Source of the DNA: Gammaproteobacteria bacterium
GTDB lineage: Bacteria; Pseudomonadota; Gammaproteobacteria; Steroidobacterales; Steroidobacteraceae
Length of the DNA stretch: 64,000 bases
Assembly: GCA_010027845.1 (NCBI GenBank)
Contig: RGUL01000002.1
Span: 62,001-126,000 of the forward strand
Reading direction: 5' to 3'
Shown in pieces: positions 36,359-43,152 of this stretch (the first letter of the stretch is position 1; each line of letters begins with the position of its first letter). The position numbers were made by a program, and so were the translations under genes. A model generated the notes under the pieces. That model ran no database searches. It was not told where the DNA came from and saw only the letters and a program-made list of their open reading frames with translations.

Positions 36359-37237
36359 TCAATCCGCAAACACCACCGTCTTACGTTCGTTACGCACGAT
36401 GCGATGTTCGACATGCCACGCAACCGCTCGGGCAAGCACGGCACACTCGATGTCTCGACCGATTTGCTCGAGCGCTGCCGGCGTGTGTGCGTGCGTCACT
36501 CGCTCGACACCCTGTTCGATGATCGGACCCTCATCGAGATCGGCAGTGACGTAGTGCGCCGTTGCACCGATGATTTTCACGCCACGCTCGTGGGCCTGCG
36601 TGTACGGCTTAGCGCCTTTGAAACCCGGCAGGAACGAATGATGGATGTTGATACACCGCCCGGCGAGCACGGCACACGCCTGCGCAGACAAAATCTGCAT
36701 GTAGCGCGCGAGCACGACGAGATCGACTTGCAAAGAATCGATTAGCTCGAGTAGACGGTGCTCTTGAGTCGTTTTGGTGGCGGTGGTGACAGGTAAGTAG
36801 TGATAGGGCAATCCGTTCCATTCGACGAACGAACGCATATCCTCGTGATTCGACACTACACCGACGACCTCGATCGGTAACTGGCCGGCACGCCAACGAT
36901 GTAACAAGTCGTACAGACAATGTCCGAATTTTGAAACCGCGATCAGGACGCGCGCCCGACGCGCGGCATCGTGCATTTCGAAGTGCATGCCGAATATTCG
37001 AGCGATCGCTGCAAAGTCGTCACGCAGTATGTCGAGTGTCGGCATCGCGGGACTTGCCGCGCGAAATACGGTCCGCATGTAAAAAAGATTTCCAACCGCG
37101 TCGTTGAACTGGTGCGATTCGACGATCGATGCATCGCGAGCGGCGAGAAATCCGGCAACCGCGGCAACGATACCCTTCGTATCCGGGCAGCGCAGTACTA
37201 GAACGTGGTCGCCGACGAACCTTGGAGTGGAAGTCAT
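36359..37237 (-). CDS. purU: formyltetrahydrofolate deformylase
   Basis: The 292-residue protein hydrolyses 10-formyl-THF to formate and THF, balancing one-carbon pools and supplying formate for purine synthesis. An N-terminal ACT domain (VLVLRCPDTKGIVAAVAGFL) is followed by a formyltransferase-type hydrolase domain. The latter has VVSNHEDMRS, LPVTTATKTTQEHRLLELI and the catalytic Asn-His-Asp set in INIHHSFLPGFKGAKPY and TADLDEGPIIEQ. Length and motif spacing agree with PurU. It is flanked by divergent and unrelated genes. The 183-bp gap before its 3' end carries only a short CTCCCG/CGGGAG inverted repeat without a T-run. Confidence 0.96.
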   Translation of the reverse strand: MTSTPRFVGDHVLVLRCPDTKGIVAAVAGFLAARDASIVESHQFNDAVGNLFYMRTVFRAASPAMPTLDILRDDFAAIARIFGMHFEMHDAARRARVLIAVSKFGHCLYDLLHRWRAGQLPIEVVGVVSNHEDMRSFVEWNGLPYHYLPVTTATKTTQEHRLLELIDSLQVDLVVLARYMQILSAQACAVLAGRCINIHHSFLPGFKGAKPYTQAHERGVKIIGATAHYVTADLDEGPIIEQGVERVTHAHTPAALEQIGRDIECAVLARAVAWHVEHRIVRNERKTVVFAD

Positions 37238-37305
37238 TGAGGGATTATAACCAGCCGATTTGAATACTCTTTGACGGCGTTGCCGCGCTGGTTTAGCGTC
37301 ACTCT

Positions 37306-38913
37306 ATGACGCGTGCGCTTCTGATCTCTATCTGTTGCGTCCTGCTGAACGGGTGCGGCGGCGGTGGGAGCGGCAGCAGTTCGCCGACACCGACCGCACC
37401 GACCGCTGCCTCACCGGGATTAGTTGCGACCAACTGTGGCAGCTACCAAGGCTCGGCACAGGGTGCGACTTACGCGTTTCTCGGAATTCGCTACGCTGCT
37501 GCGCCCACCGGCTCTCGACGTTGGCAGGCGCCGCAACCGCCTGCTTGCGCTACGTCGGTCCAACAGGCCAGCACTTTCGGCTCAAAATGTCCGCAACTCG
37601 ACACGTCCACCAATTCGTTCGTCGGCGACGAAGACTGCCTAACCCTAAATATCTGGTCGCCGGCTGCAGCGGTCGGCAATAGCAGTGCTCGTCGCCCTGT
37701 CTTCTTCTTCATACACGGCGGAGGCAACTCGCTAGGCTCGAGTTCCGAGACTTTGCTGGCCGGCGTGCCGACTTATCGTGGTGATCGTTTGGCAGCATCT
37801 GCCAACGCCTTGGTGATCACGGCGAACTATCGCATCGGACCGCTGGGATTTCTTGCACATCCGTCGCTCGATGCAGAGACGGCGCAAAGCACCTCGGGCA
37901 ACTACGGCATTTTGGACTTGATCGCCGCACTTCGATGGGTGCGCGAGACGATCGCTAACTTCGGTGGTGATCCGACCCGCATCATGGTTTTTGGTCAGTC
38001 TGCAGGCGGCCAGAACACCTGCATGCTTTTAGCATCGCCTTTAGCGGCAGGGTTGTTTCAAGAAGCGGCAATTCTGAGCGGCGGCTGCCCTAGCCGCAGC
38101 CGAGCGCAAATCGATACCGCAACTCAATCGCTGATTTCCAAAGCCGGTTGTGCCGGCAACCCGAATGTTTTGTCATGTCTACGCGGTAAAACGCCCGAAG
38201 AGTTACTTCGCGCAGATCCGCCCGTCGTACAGGTGTCAGGAAGTCAGACTCCGTGGCAGCCGCACGTCGATCGATACCTCTTGCCAGATGCGCCGATCGC
38301 GACCTTCAACGCAGGCGGACAAAACCGTGTGCCGGTGATCGTAATGACGACAGCCGATGAAACGTCGCGTGATATCAGCCCGTCGCTCACAGAATCGCAG
38401 ATGGTCGCTACCGTCAACACGCAGTTCGGCGCGCTCGCGCCGCAAGTGCTCGCCCAGTATCCGTTATCGCAGTTCGGTTCGCCGTGGAAGACGTACACAC
38501 AAATCACCACCGACGCGAAATTCGTCTGTCCGGCGCGAGCTTTCTCACGAGCGTTAGCCCGGAGCCAACAAGAGCCGATCTTCCGCGCGCTGTTTGCAGA
38601 AACTATCGATGCACCTAACTTAATTAATTTTGGCGCCTTTCACGGCGCCGAGATCCTTTTCGTATTCGACAATCTCGATGTCGGTGGATATCAAGCTTCC
38701 GCAGCTGAGCTTGCGCTACGTAATTCGATACAAGCGTATTTCCGTGATTTTGCGACGGGCCGAGAGCCGAACAGCTCGTCTCAGGTTGCTTGGACGCCCT
38801 ACAACATCACGCAGGATAATTATTTGGTACTCGAGGGCGGAAACGTGCGGATGCAATTAGGGCTGCGAACTGCGCGCTGCGATTTCTGGGAACAGGCCCT
38901 GCCGGGCTTTTGA
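37306..38913 (+). CDS. carboxylesterase (type B), lipoprotein
   Basis: The 535-residue protein starts with a lipoprotein signal peptide (lipobox LLNGC near residue 17) and a Gly/Ser/Pro/Thr-rich linker. A type-B carboxylesterase domain follows. GATYAFLGIRYAAAPTGSRR and EDCLTLNIWSP are family hallmarks. The oxyanion hole is FFIHGGGNSLGS, the nucleophile elbow is VFGQSAGGQNTCML and the likely catalytic histidine is in NFGAFHGAEI. It should be a membrane-anchored periplasmic or outer-membrane esterase. It is 75 bp upstream of an exported M20 peptidase on the same strand. Confidence 0.92.
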   Translation: MTRALLISICCVLLNGCGGGGSGSSSPTPTAPTAASPGLVATNCGSYQGSAQGATYAFLGIRYAAAPTGSRRWQAPQPPACATSVQQASTFGSKCPQLDTSTNSFVGDEDCLTLNIWSPAAAVGNSSARRPVFFFIHGGGNSLGSSSETLLAGVPTYRGDRLAASANALVITANYRIGPLGFLAHPSLDAETAQSTSGNYGILDLIAALRWVRETIANFGGDPTRIMVFGQSAGGQNTCMLLASPLAAGLFQEAAILSGGCPSRSRAQIDTATQSLISKAGCAGNPNVLSCLRGKTPEELLRADPPVVQVSGSQTPWQPHVDRYLLPDAPIATFNAGGQNRVPVIVMTTADETSRDISPSLTESQMVATVNTQFGALAPQVLAQYPLSQFGSPWKTYTQITTDAKFVCPARAFSRALARSQQEPIFRALFAETIDAPNLINFGAFHGAEILFVFDNLDVGGYQASAAELALRNSIQAYFRDFATGREPNSSSQVAWTPYNITQDNYLVLEGGNVRMQLGLRTARCDFWEQALPGF

Positions 38914-38988
38914 CACCGAAATGTGCGCGGTTGACCATGGTTGCGTAACGTCTACCTCTCGGGCCCACCAAACATGGGAGGGATTACG

Positions 38989-40245
38989 GTGCAGCCTCTT
39001 ATGAGAATTCGGGCTCTGCTGTTCGCCGCGATTTTATTCGTCGCGGTTAATCCGTCCCTGGCAGCCGATATCGCCCCGCAGTTACGTGCTGCCGCCGAGG
39101 CTGAACGACCGCGGGTCATCGATACACTCAAAACTTTGGTCGCGACGGAGTCGGGCACGATGGATGCTCAGGGCCTTTCGCAGATCGCCGATGTCCTCCA
39201 AGGTCGTCTCGAAGCACTAGGGGCTCGCGTAGAGCGACGTTCGTTGGACGGCGTAAAGGGACAACTGTTGATCGGTCGCTTTTCCGGCACCGGTAAACGG
39301 CGCCTCATGTTGATCGCCCATATGGACACCATCTATGCGAGCGGCACTCTCGCTCGCGAGCCGATACACATCGACGGTGATCGACTCTACGGCCCAGGCG
39401 TGGCCGACTCGAAAGGCGGTATTGCGGTCATTCTGCATTCTTTGAAAATCTTGCGTGACGCAGGCTGGAACGATTACGCGCAACTGACCGTGCTTTTCAA
39501 TGGCGATGAAGAGTCGCAGTCGGCGGGATCCGGAGCTCTCATTACCGCGCTCGGCGCCGAACACGATGTCGTGCTGTCTTACGAGCCGACGGCGGCGAAA
39601 TCCGTCATTCAAGCGGAGGGTGTATTACTTTCCGCTGCCGGAACCGGCACCGTCGAACTCGAAGTTAAAGGTCGCAGCTCGCATGCGGGCGCCGCTCCCC
39701 AAGAGGGTCGTAATGCCCTCGTCGAGCTCGCGCATCAAGTGCTGCAGACCCAAAACATCACCGCCGAGATTCCGGGTGCACAACTCAACTGGACGCAAGC
39801 GACGAGCGGTTCGGTGCGTAATCAGATACCCGACATTGCGACGGCGTCCGCTGATTTACGTTTGACCGCACCGGACGCGGCCGAACGATTGCAGCACCGG
39901 TTAGATGTGCTCGCGCAAATGCGGCGCATACCGGATACAGAAGTTCGCTATTCCATCCGCATCGGCCGTCCGCCCTTCGCGAGCCCCGATGGGCGCTCTT
40001 TGGCTTTGGCTAAGCAGGCTAAAGCGATTTACGCCGAACTCGAAGGTCGCCCGCTTATTTTCATCCCCGGTAGCGGCGCCGGGACCGATGCCGGATATGC
40101 CGGTCGATCGGGTAAGCCAGCGGTACTCGAGAGCCTCGGGCTCGCGGGTTGGGGTTATCACGCAAAAAATGAATACGTCGAACTCGACTCGATCGTGCCG
40201 CGCCTGTACCTCACAACGCGTATGCTCGTCGAAACTAGTCGGTGA
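38989..40245 (+). CDS. exported M20 family metallopeptidase (carboxypeptidase G2-like)
   Basis: The product (418 aa from the GTG, with MRIRALLFAAILFVAVNPSL as signal peptide) is an M20 zinc peptidase of the glutamate carboxypeptidase type. Metal and catalytic motifs are LIAHMDTIYASGTLA, YGPGVADSKGGIAVILHSL and FNGDEESQSAGSGALI, with the final ligand in GWGYHAKNEYVELDS. The dimerisation domain contains KGRSSHAGAAPQEGRNALVE. A GGAGG at about 38977 lies seven bases before the GTG at 38989, which decides the start over the ATG at 39001. It probably cleaves C-terminal glutamate or related amides in the periplasm. Confidence 0.9.
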   Translation: MQPLMRIRALLFAAILFVAVNPSLAADIAPQLRAAAEAERPRVIDTLKTLVATESGTMDAQGLSQIADVLQGRLEALGARVERRSLDGVKGQLLIGRFSGTGKRRLMLIAHMDTIYASGTLAREPIHIDGDRLYGPGVADSKGGIAVILHSLKILRDAGWNDYAQLTVLFNGDEESQSAGSGALITALGAEHDVVLSYEPTAAKSVIQAEGVLLSAAGTGTVELEVKGRSSHAGAAPQEGRNALVELAHQVLQTQNITAEIPGAQLNWTQATSGSVRNQIPDIATASADLRLTAPDAAERLQHRLDVLAQMRRIPDTEVRYSIRIGRPPFASPDGRSLALAKQAKAIYAELEGRPLIFIPGSGAGTDAGYAGRSGKPAVLESLGLAGWGYHAKNEYVELDSIVPRLYLTTRMLVETSR

Positions 40246-40333
40246 GTATCGTTCTCGATACTCGCATCGCAGGCCGGATCGCCGCACCGCATCTCTTTAC
40301 CCACGGCCCGTTGACCAACTTAGCTCCAAGTTT

Positions 40334-40519
40334 CTAAATAGCGAAGTAAGTGATCCACCGCGCCCTTGCTGTTCGCCACGACTCAAACTGCAGAATGTTT
40401 TTGGCAGTCAGCGTTTTAATCGGCTTGCCGCCAAAATAAGGCAAGAAATACCGCTCTTTCACATCGACGTAGGGCGAGCACACCACTCTGCCCCGTCCTG
40501 CCTCCAATTCCAGCCTTAA
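40334..40519 (-). pseudogene. tyrosine recombinase (integrase) N-terminal remnant
   Basis: On the minus strand about 60 codons read like the SAM-like N-terminal DNA-binding domain of a phage integrase: SPYVDVKERYFLPYFGGKPI then KTLTAKNILQFESWR. The frame then hits a stop, and no catalytic domain with the R-H-R-Y residues follows. It lies just beyond the truncated tRNA 3' half, the usual place for an integrase gene of a tRNA-borne element. The match is short, so the assignment rests on pattern and context. Confidence 0.45.
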
Positions 40520-40530
40520 GTGCTGGAGTG

Positions 40531-40562
40531 CCGCTTGGATTCGAACCAAGGACCAAGGGATT
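40531..40562 (-). repeat. 32-bp direct repeat, left copy (tRNA-Ile2 3' half, acceptor lost)
   Basis: This segment is identical over 32 bases to 42089-42120. On the minus strand it reads from position 37 of the tRNA through the anticodon-stem 3' arm, variable loop, T-arm and the first acceptor bases. After AAGCGG the sequence departs from the tRNA (CACT instead of GCCC), so the acceptor stem cannot pair. It is also the 3' exon of the adjacent group I intron. Confidence 0.95.
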
Positions 40563-40781
40563 CTGCTTTGTGTACCTTTCGGTACTCGCTGGACTATGCC
40601 TTCACCGTGGCTCGCGCTGTAGGTGGGTGCCCTCGCGCTGTAGGTGGGTGCCGTCTAGTCTCTACACCTTCCCTCTCAGGCTTGGCTCGGCGTTGCCATC
40701 GTCGTTCAGCACGACATTAGGGTTCGCCGACTTTGGCACCATCCCACGTGGGGTTTCCCGTCACGTGGCACAACTTTCGCT
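40563..40781 (-). ncRNA. group I self-splicing intron (IC3-like, tRNA-Ile type)
   Basis: On the minus strand this 219-nt segment matches, piece by piece, what I recall of the Azoarcus pre-tRNA-Ile group I intron. Shared elements are GGTGCCAAAGTCGGCGAA (P3/P4), ATGGCAACGCCGAGCCAAGC (P4-P6), GGTGTAGAGACTAGACGG (J6/7-P7), and GGTGAAGGCATAGTCC (P8 and P7 3' strand). P1 forms between exon CAT plus AGC and GTTGTG, closed by GAAA, with the conserved U-G pair at the 5' splice site. P2 is CCACGTG/CACGTGG and P9 is GTACC-GAAA-GGTAC. The last intron base is G. It lies between CTCAT and AATCCC, that is between anticodon position 36 and position 37. The 5' exon beyond CTCAT no longer resembles a tRNA. Confidence 0.93.
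40611..40652. repeat. 21-bp perfect tandem duplication inside the intron
   Basis: Two adjacent identical copies of CTCGCGCTGTAGGTGGGTGCC (plus strand) lie within the intron. In RNA sense each copy contains GGCACC, which can pair with GGUGCC of P3, and CACC, which belongs to P8. The duplication therefore offers two alternative 3' strands for P3. Confidence 0.95.
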
Positions 40782-40953
40782 ATGAGAAGACAGGTCTAAC
40801 TCAATCCCATTGGCCATCAACTACTTACGCGCGCGTAAATTCAACGTAAGAGAGTGTTTATGTAACTATCGCGTTTTTGACGCCTGAAATACGGTCAATT
40901 GTTCTATCGCTGCGCGACACGATATTCCGCTAGAGGGTAGCGGAGTAGCCTGA

Positions 40954-40965
40954 TTGTATGTACAA
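40954..40965. promoter_or_regulatory. candidate BrnA operator
   Basis: A perfect inverted repeat TTGTA-TG-TACAA sits 8 bp upstream of the brnT start codon and overlaps a possible -10 (TACAAT). BrnTA operons are known to be repressed by their own antitoxin complex, which binds palindromes at the promoter. The assignment here is by position and symmetry. Confidence 0.45.
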
Positions 40966-40973
40966 TTTGAGTT

Positions 40974-41252
40974 GTGCGTATCTCGTTCGATCCAGCAAAA
41001 GACGAGTTGAACATCCGTGTCCGCGGTCTTTCGTTCCTAGCAGCTGCAGACTTTGATTTCGAACACGCCCTGTATGCAGTCGACGATCGACGTGATTACG
41101 GCGAGACACGCTACGTCGCCTTGGGAATGCTGGGCGACCGACTTCATGTTATGTGCTTTGTCGAGACTGACGACGGCGTTCGCGTCGTCAGCTTTCGTAA
41201 AGCCAACGCCCGAGAGGTAAGACGTTATGAGAAAGCGAAAACCACTGACTGA
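40974..41252 (+). CDS. brnT: BrnT family toxin (DUF497)
   Basis: The 92-residue product is a BrnT-type ribonuclease toxin. The family pattern is visible throughout: ISFDPAKDELNIRVRGLSF, FDFEHALYAVDDRRDYGETR, YVALGMLGDRLHVMCFVE and the catalytic-core VRVVSFRKANAREVRRYEKA. BrnT folds like RelE and degrades RNA, halting growth until neutralised. The start is a GTG right after the candidate operator. Its 3' end overlaps the antitoxin gene by 26 bp, the usual toxin-first order for this system. It is the main cargo of the tRNA-bounded unit. Confidence 0.93.
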   Translation: MRISFDPAKDELNIRVRGLSFLAAADFDFEHALYAVDDRRDYGETRYVALGMLGDRLHVMCFVETDDGVRVVSFRKANAREVRRYEKAKTTD

Positions 41253-41505
41253 TTTGAAGGGAGAGGTTCGAGAGATATCCTCCGCCGATCTGAAGGGATT
41301 TCGAACGGCCCGAGAAGCACTCCCAGCTTCAGTTAGACGCAAAGTTGGCGTTCGAGGACCTCAGAAGGCACCAACCAAGGAGCGCATCACTATTCGCTTG
41401 TCACCTGAAGTTGTCGCCCGTTTCCGCGCAACAGGTGAGGGTTGGCAATCGCGTATGGACGCCGCGCTACAAGACTGGCTGCGTAAGCACAAATCAGCGG
41501 CGTGA
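41227..41505 (+). CDS. brnA: BrnA family antitoxin
   Basis: The 92-residue product has the C-terminal ribbon-helix-helix region of BrnA antitoxins: KERITIRLSPEVVARFRATG followed by EGWQSRMDAALQDWLRKH. The N-terminal half (LTDLKGEVREISSADLKGFR) is the flexible segment expected to wrap the toxin. It would bind BrnT, block its RNase site and repress the shared promoter. The 26-bp overlap with brnT indicates coupled translation. Confidence 0.93.
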   Translation: MRKRKPLTDLKGEVREISSADLKGFRTAREALPASVRRKVGVRGPQKAPTKERITIRLSPEVVARFRATGEGWQSRMDAALQDWLRKHKSAA

Positions 41506-41575
41506 CGCAATTAAAGTCGCTTCTAAAGGACAAGCCGAATAGACGCGGCCTAATACGTGGCCAATCGAGCTGCTG

Positions 41576-42016
41576 ATGGGATTCGAGTTAATCCAATGCG
41601 ACCAAAACGGCATCCCTGCCCAAACCTTGAGAGAGATGCCAGACATGCTAGCGGCTAACTGCCGAGCCACTGCCGATCTTTATCGTCGTGTGGGATTTAT
41701 CATCCCTTGGATTGGGTATGTTGCCTCCGTGGATGGACGAGGAGTCGGAGGCGGGGCGTTCGTCGGTCCGCCAACAGATGGGCTCGTTGAGATTGCTTAC
41801 TTCACGCTCGAACACGAGCAAGGTAAGGGTTACGCGACACAAACAGCAGCGGAGCTCGTTAATATCGCTCGTGCTCACCGTCCCAAAGTCGGATTGAAAG
41901 CATTCACGTTAAAAGAAACCAATCCCTCGACACGAATTCTTGAGCGGCTTGGCTTTGCCATTGTCGGTGTTTCGATGGATGTTGACGCGGGCGAAGTGTG
42001 GGAATGGCGCGCTTGA
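41576..42016 (+). CDS. GNAT family N-acetyltransferase
   Basis: The 146-residue product is a GNAT acetyltransferase. Acetyl-CoA motif A is in IAYFTLEHEQGKGYATQTAA, with the pyrophosphate-binding EQGKGYA, followed by KAFTLKETNPSTRILERLGF typical of RimJ/RimL-like enzymes. The substrate may be an amino group on a protein, metabolite or drug. It sits between brnA and the tRNA, transcribed toward the tRNA gene, and looks like cargo of the same unit. A link to toxin biology (some GNATs are toxins) is unlikely, since no antitoxin partner lies next to it. Confidence 0.85.
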   Translation: MGFELIQCDQNGIPAQTLREMPDMLAANCRATADLYRRVGFIIPWIGYVASVDGRGVGGGAFVGPPTDGLVEIAYFTLEHEQGKGYATQTAAELVNIARAHRPKVGLKAFTLKETNPSTRILERLGFAIVGVSMDVDAGEVWEWRA

Positions 42017-42083
42017 CCATAGACGTTGGTGAAATGTCCCAAGGATCCAACTGAGGGATTCGGTACCTCTTGGCACGAAGGAC

Positions 42084-42156
42084 TGGGCCCGCTTGGATTC
42101 GAACCAAGGACCAAGGGATTATGAGTCCCCTGCACTAACCGCTGTGCTACGGGCCC
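42084..42156 (-). tRNA. tRNA, anticodon CAU, probably tRNA-Ile2 (lysidine type)
   Basis: The 73-nt minus-strand gene folds into a complete cloverleaf: acceptor GGGCCCG/CGGGCCC, D-stem GCAC/GTGC, anticodon stem GGGGA/TCCCT around loop CTCATAA, T-stem CTTGG/CCAAG around TTCGAAT, and discriminator A. CCA is not encoded. The anticodon CAU could serve Met or, after C34 is made lysidine, Ile. The region GACTCATAAT.CCTTGGTC resembles Ile2 tRNAs, and the intron relationship described nearby also points to Ile2. It is intronless. Confidence 0.92.
42089..42120 (-). repeat. 32-bp direct repeat, right copy (inside the intact tRNA)
   Basis: This segment is identical to 40531-40562. It runs exactly from tRNA position 37, the point where the intron sits in the other copy, to the second or third base of the 3' acceptor strand. 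It is the likely attachment core for integration. Confidence 0.95.
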
Positions 42157-42238
42157 GTCGCTGACGCAAGTTTAACAACCGTCGTGTGACGGCACCGTAG
42201 CATTCCTGTTCTCCCGTTTTTCGCCGAGGAATTCCACC

Positions 42239-42847
42239 ATGAAACTTTATTACTCACCGGGCGCCTGCTCGCTCGCATCGCACATCGCGCTCCATGAAAT
42301 TGGTTTGCCGTTCGAGGCGGTCCGCGTACAAGGCCGCGGACAAAAAACAGCGGGCGGCGAAGATTACGCGACCGTCACGGCGAAAAACTACGTTCCCGCA
42401 CTACGGCTCGACGACGGGCAAGTGCTGACCGAAGGTACGGCGATCCTGCCGTACATAGCCGATCGCAAGCCGGAATCGGGCCTTGCGCCGGCGGCCGGTA
42501 CGATCGAACGTTATCGCCTGCACGAATGGCTCGGGTACATCAACAGCGAAGTTCACAAAAATTTCGGGCCGTTTTTCGCTCCTGGTACCACCGACGACCA
42601 AAAAGCTGCGGCGAAGGCGAACCTCGGCAAGCGCTTCGATTTCATACAAGCCGAACTCGGCGATAAGTCCTTTTTGCTCGGCGCCCACTTCACGGTCGTC
42701 GACGCGTATCTGTTCACCGTGCTCGGTTGGTGCGGATTTGTCGGCATCGATCTCGGTCAATGGCCTGGGCTCAAAGCGTATCACGCGCGCATCGCCGGTC
42801 GCCCCGCGGCGCAAGCAGCAATGAAAGCCGAGGGTTTGATCAAATGA
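42239..42847 (+). CDS. glutathione S-transferase (beta-class-like)
   Basis: The 202-residue product is a bacterial glutathione S-transferase. The N-terminal thioredoxin-fold domain starts MKLYYSPGACSLASHIALHE with Cys10, the residue that contacts glutathione in beta-class enzymes, and continues to NYVPALRLDDGQVLTEGTAI. The helical C-terminal domain contains FTVVDAYLFTVLGWCGFVGI, with the N-capping box Ser/Thr-x-x-Asp. GAGG at a suitable distance supports the ATG. It is the first of three genes joined by ATGA overlaps (GST, DUF1330, PhoX-like). Confidence 0.93.
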   Translation: MKLYYSPGACSLASHIALHEIGLPFEAVRVQGRGQKTAGGEDYATVTAKNYVPALRLDDGQVLTEGTAILPYIADRKPESGLAPAAGTIERYRLHEWLGYINSEVHKNFGPFFAPGTTDDQKAAAKANLGKRFDFIQAELGDKSFLLGAHFTVVDAYLFTVLGWCGFVGIDLGQWPGLKAYHARIAGRPAAQAAMKAEGLIK

Positions 42848-43152
42848 GCAAGCCCGGATTTTTGGTGGTGCAAGGCACGGTCACGGATCTCGAGGGCTTT
42901 AAGGCCTACAACGCGGCGTTACCACCGATTTACGAAAAATTCGGTGGTCACTACATCACGCTCACACCCGCTTCTAAAGTCGAAGTGGCCGAAGGTGATG
43001 CGCGCAACGAAAGCATTTTGATCGCGAAGTTCCCGTCCAAGGAAGCCGCATGGGGCTTTTGGAAATCTGCGGAATACGAGGCCGCCAAAAAATTACGCGA
43101 AGGCAAAGGGCGTTTCTACGTCACCGTGCTCGAAGGCCTCGATGGCGCATGA
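42844..43152 (+). CDS. DUF1330 family protein
   Basis: The 102-residue product is a small ferredoxin-like-fold protein of DUF1330. It contains GFLVVQGTVTDLEGFKAYNA, PIYEKFGGHYITLTPASKVE and LIAKFPSKEAAWGFWKSAEY. Members are soluble dimers of unknown function, often beside oxidoreductases or GSTs. Both ends overlap neighbours by four bases (ATGA), so it is translationally coupled to the GST before it and the PhoX-like gene after it. The frame is open upstream, but that stretch is the shadow of the GST gene. Confidence 0.9.
   Translation: MSKPGFLVVQGTVTDLEGFKAYNAALPPIYEKFGGHYITLTPASKVEVAEGDARNESILIAKFPSKEAAWGFWKSAEYEAAKKLREGKGRFYVTVLEGLDGA

Larger units (their letters stand above)
40531..42120. 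mobile_element. small tRNA-bounded island carrying a group I intron, brnTA and a GNAT gene
   Basis: A 1.6-kb unit is bounded by two perfect 32-bp copies of the 3' half of a CAU tRNA, and it reaches into the intact tRNA gene at its right end. Inside are a group I intron, a BrnT/BrnA pair and an acetyltransferase, all lacking housekeeping relatives in the neighbourhood. An integrase remnant lies just outside the left repeat. The cargo looks less GC-rich by eye than flanking genes. This is the pattern left by integration at a tRNA, but the unit has no intact recombinase of its own, so it is likely a relic or part of a stack of insertions. Confidence 0.6.

Noticed and set aside
40563-40800. CRISPR-like or satellite repeat interpretation of the repeated 21-mers
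   Set aside because: There are only two copies, directly adjacent without spacers. They fall inside a group I intron fold that explains them better.
41576-42016. GNAT gene as a TacT-like toxin of a second toxin-antitoxin pair
   Set aside because: No small ribbon-helix-helix antitoxin gene precedes it in an overlapping arrangement, since brnA already partners brnT. The sequence looks like a RimJ/RimL-type enzyme.
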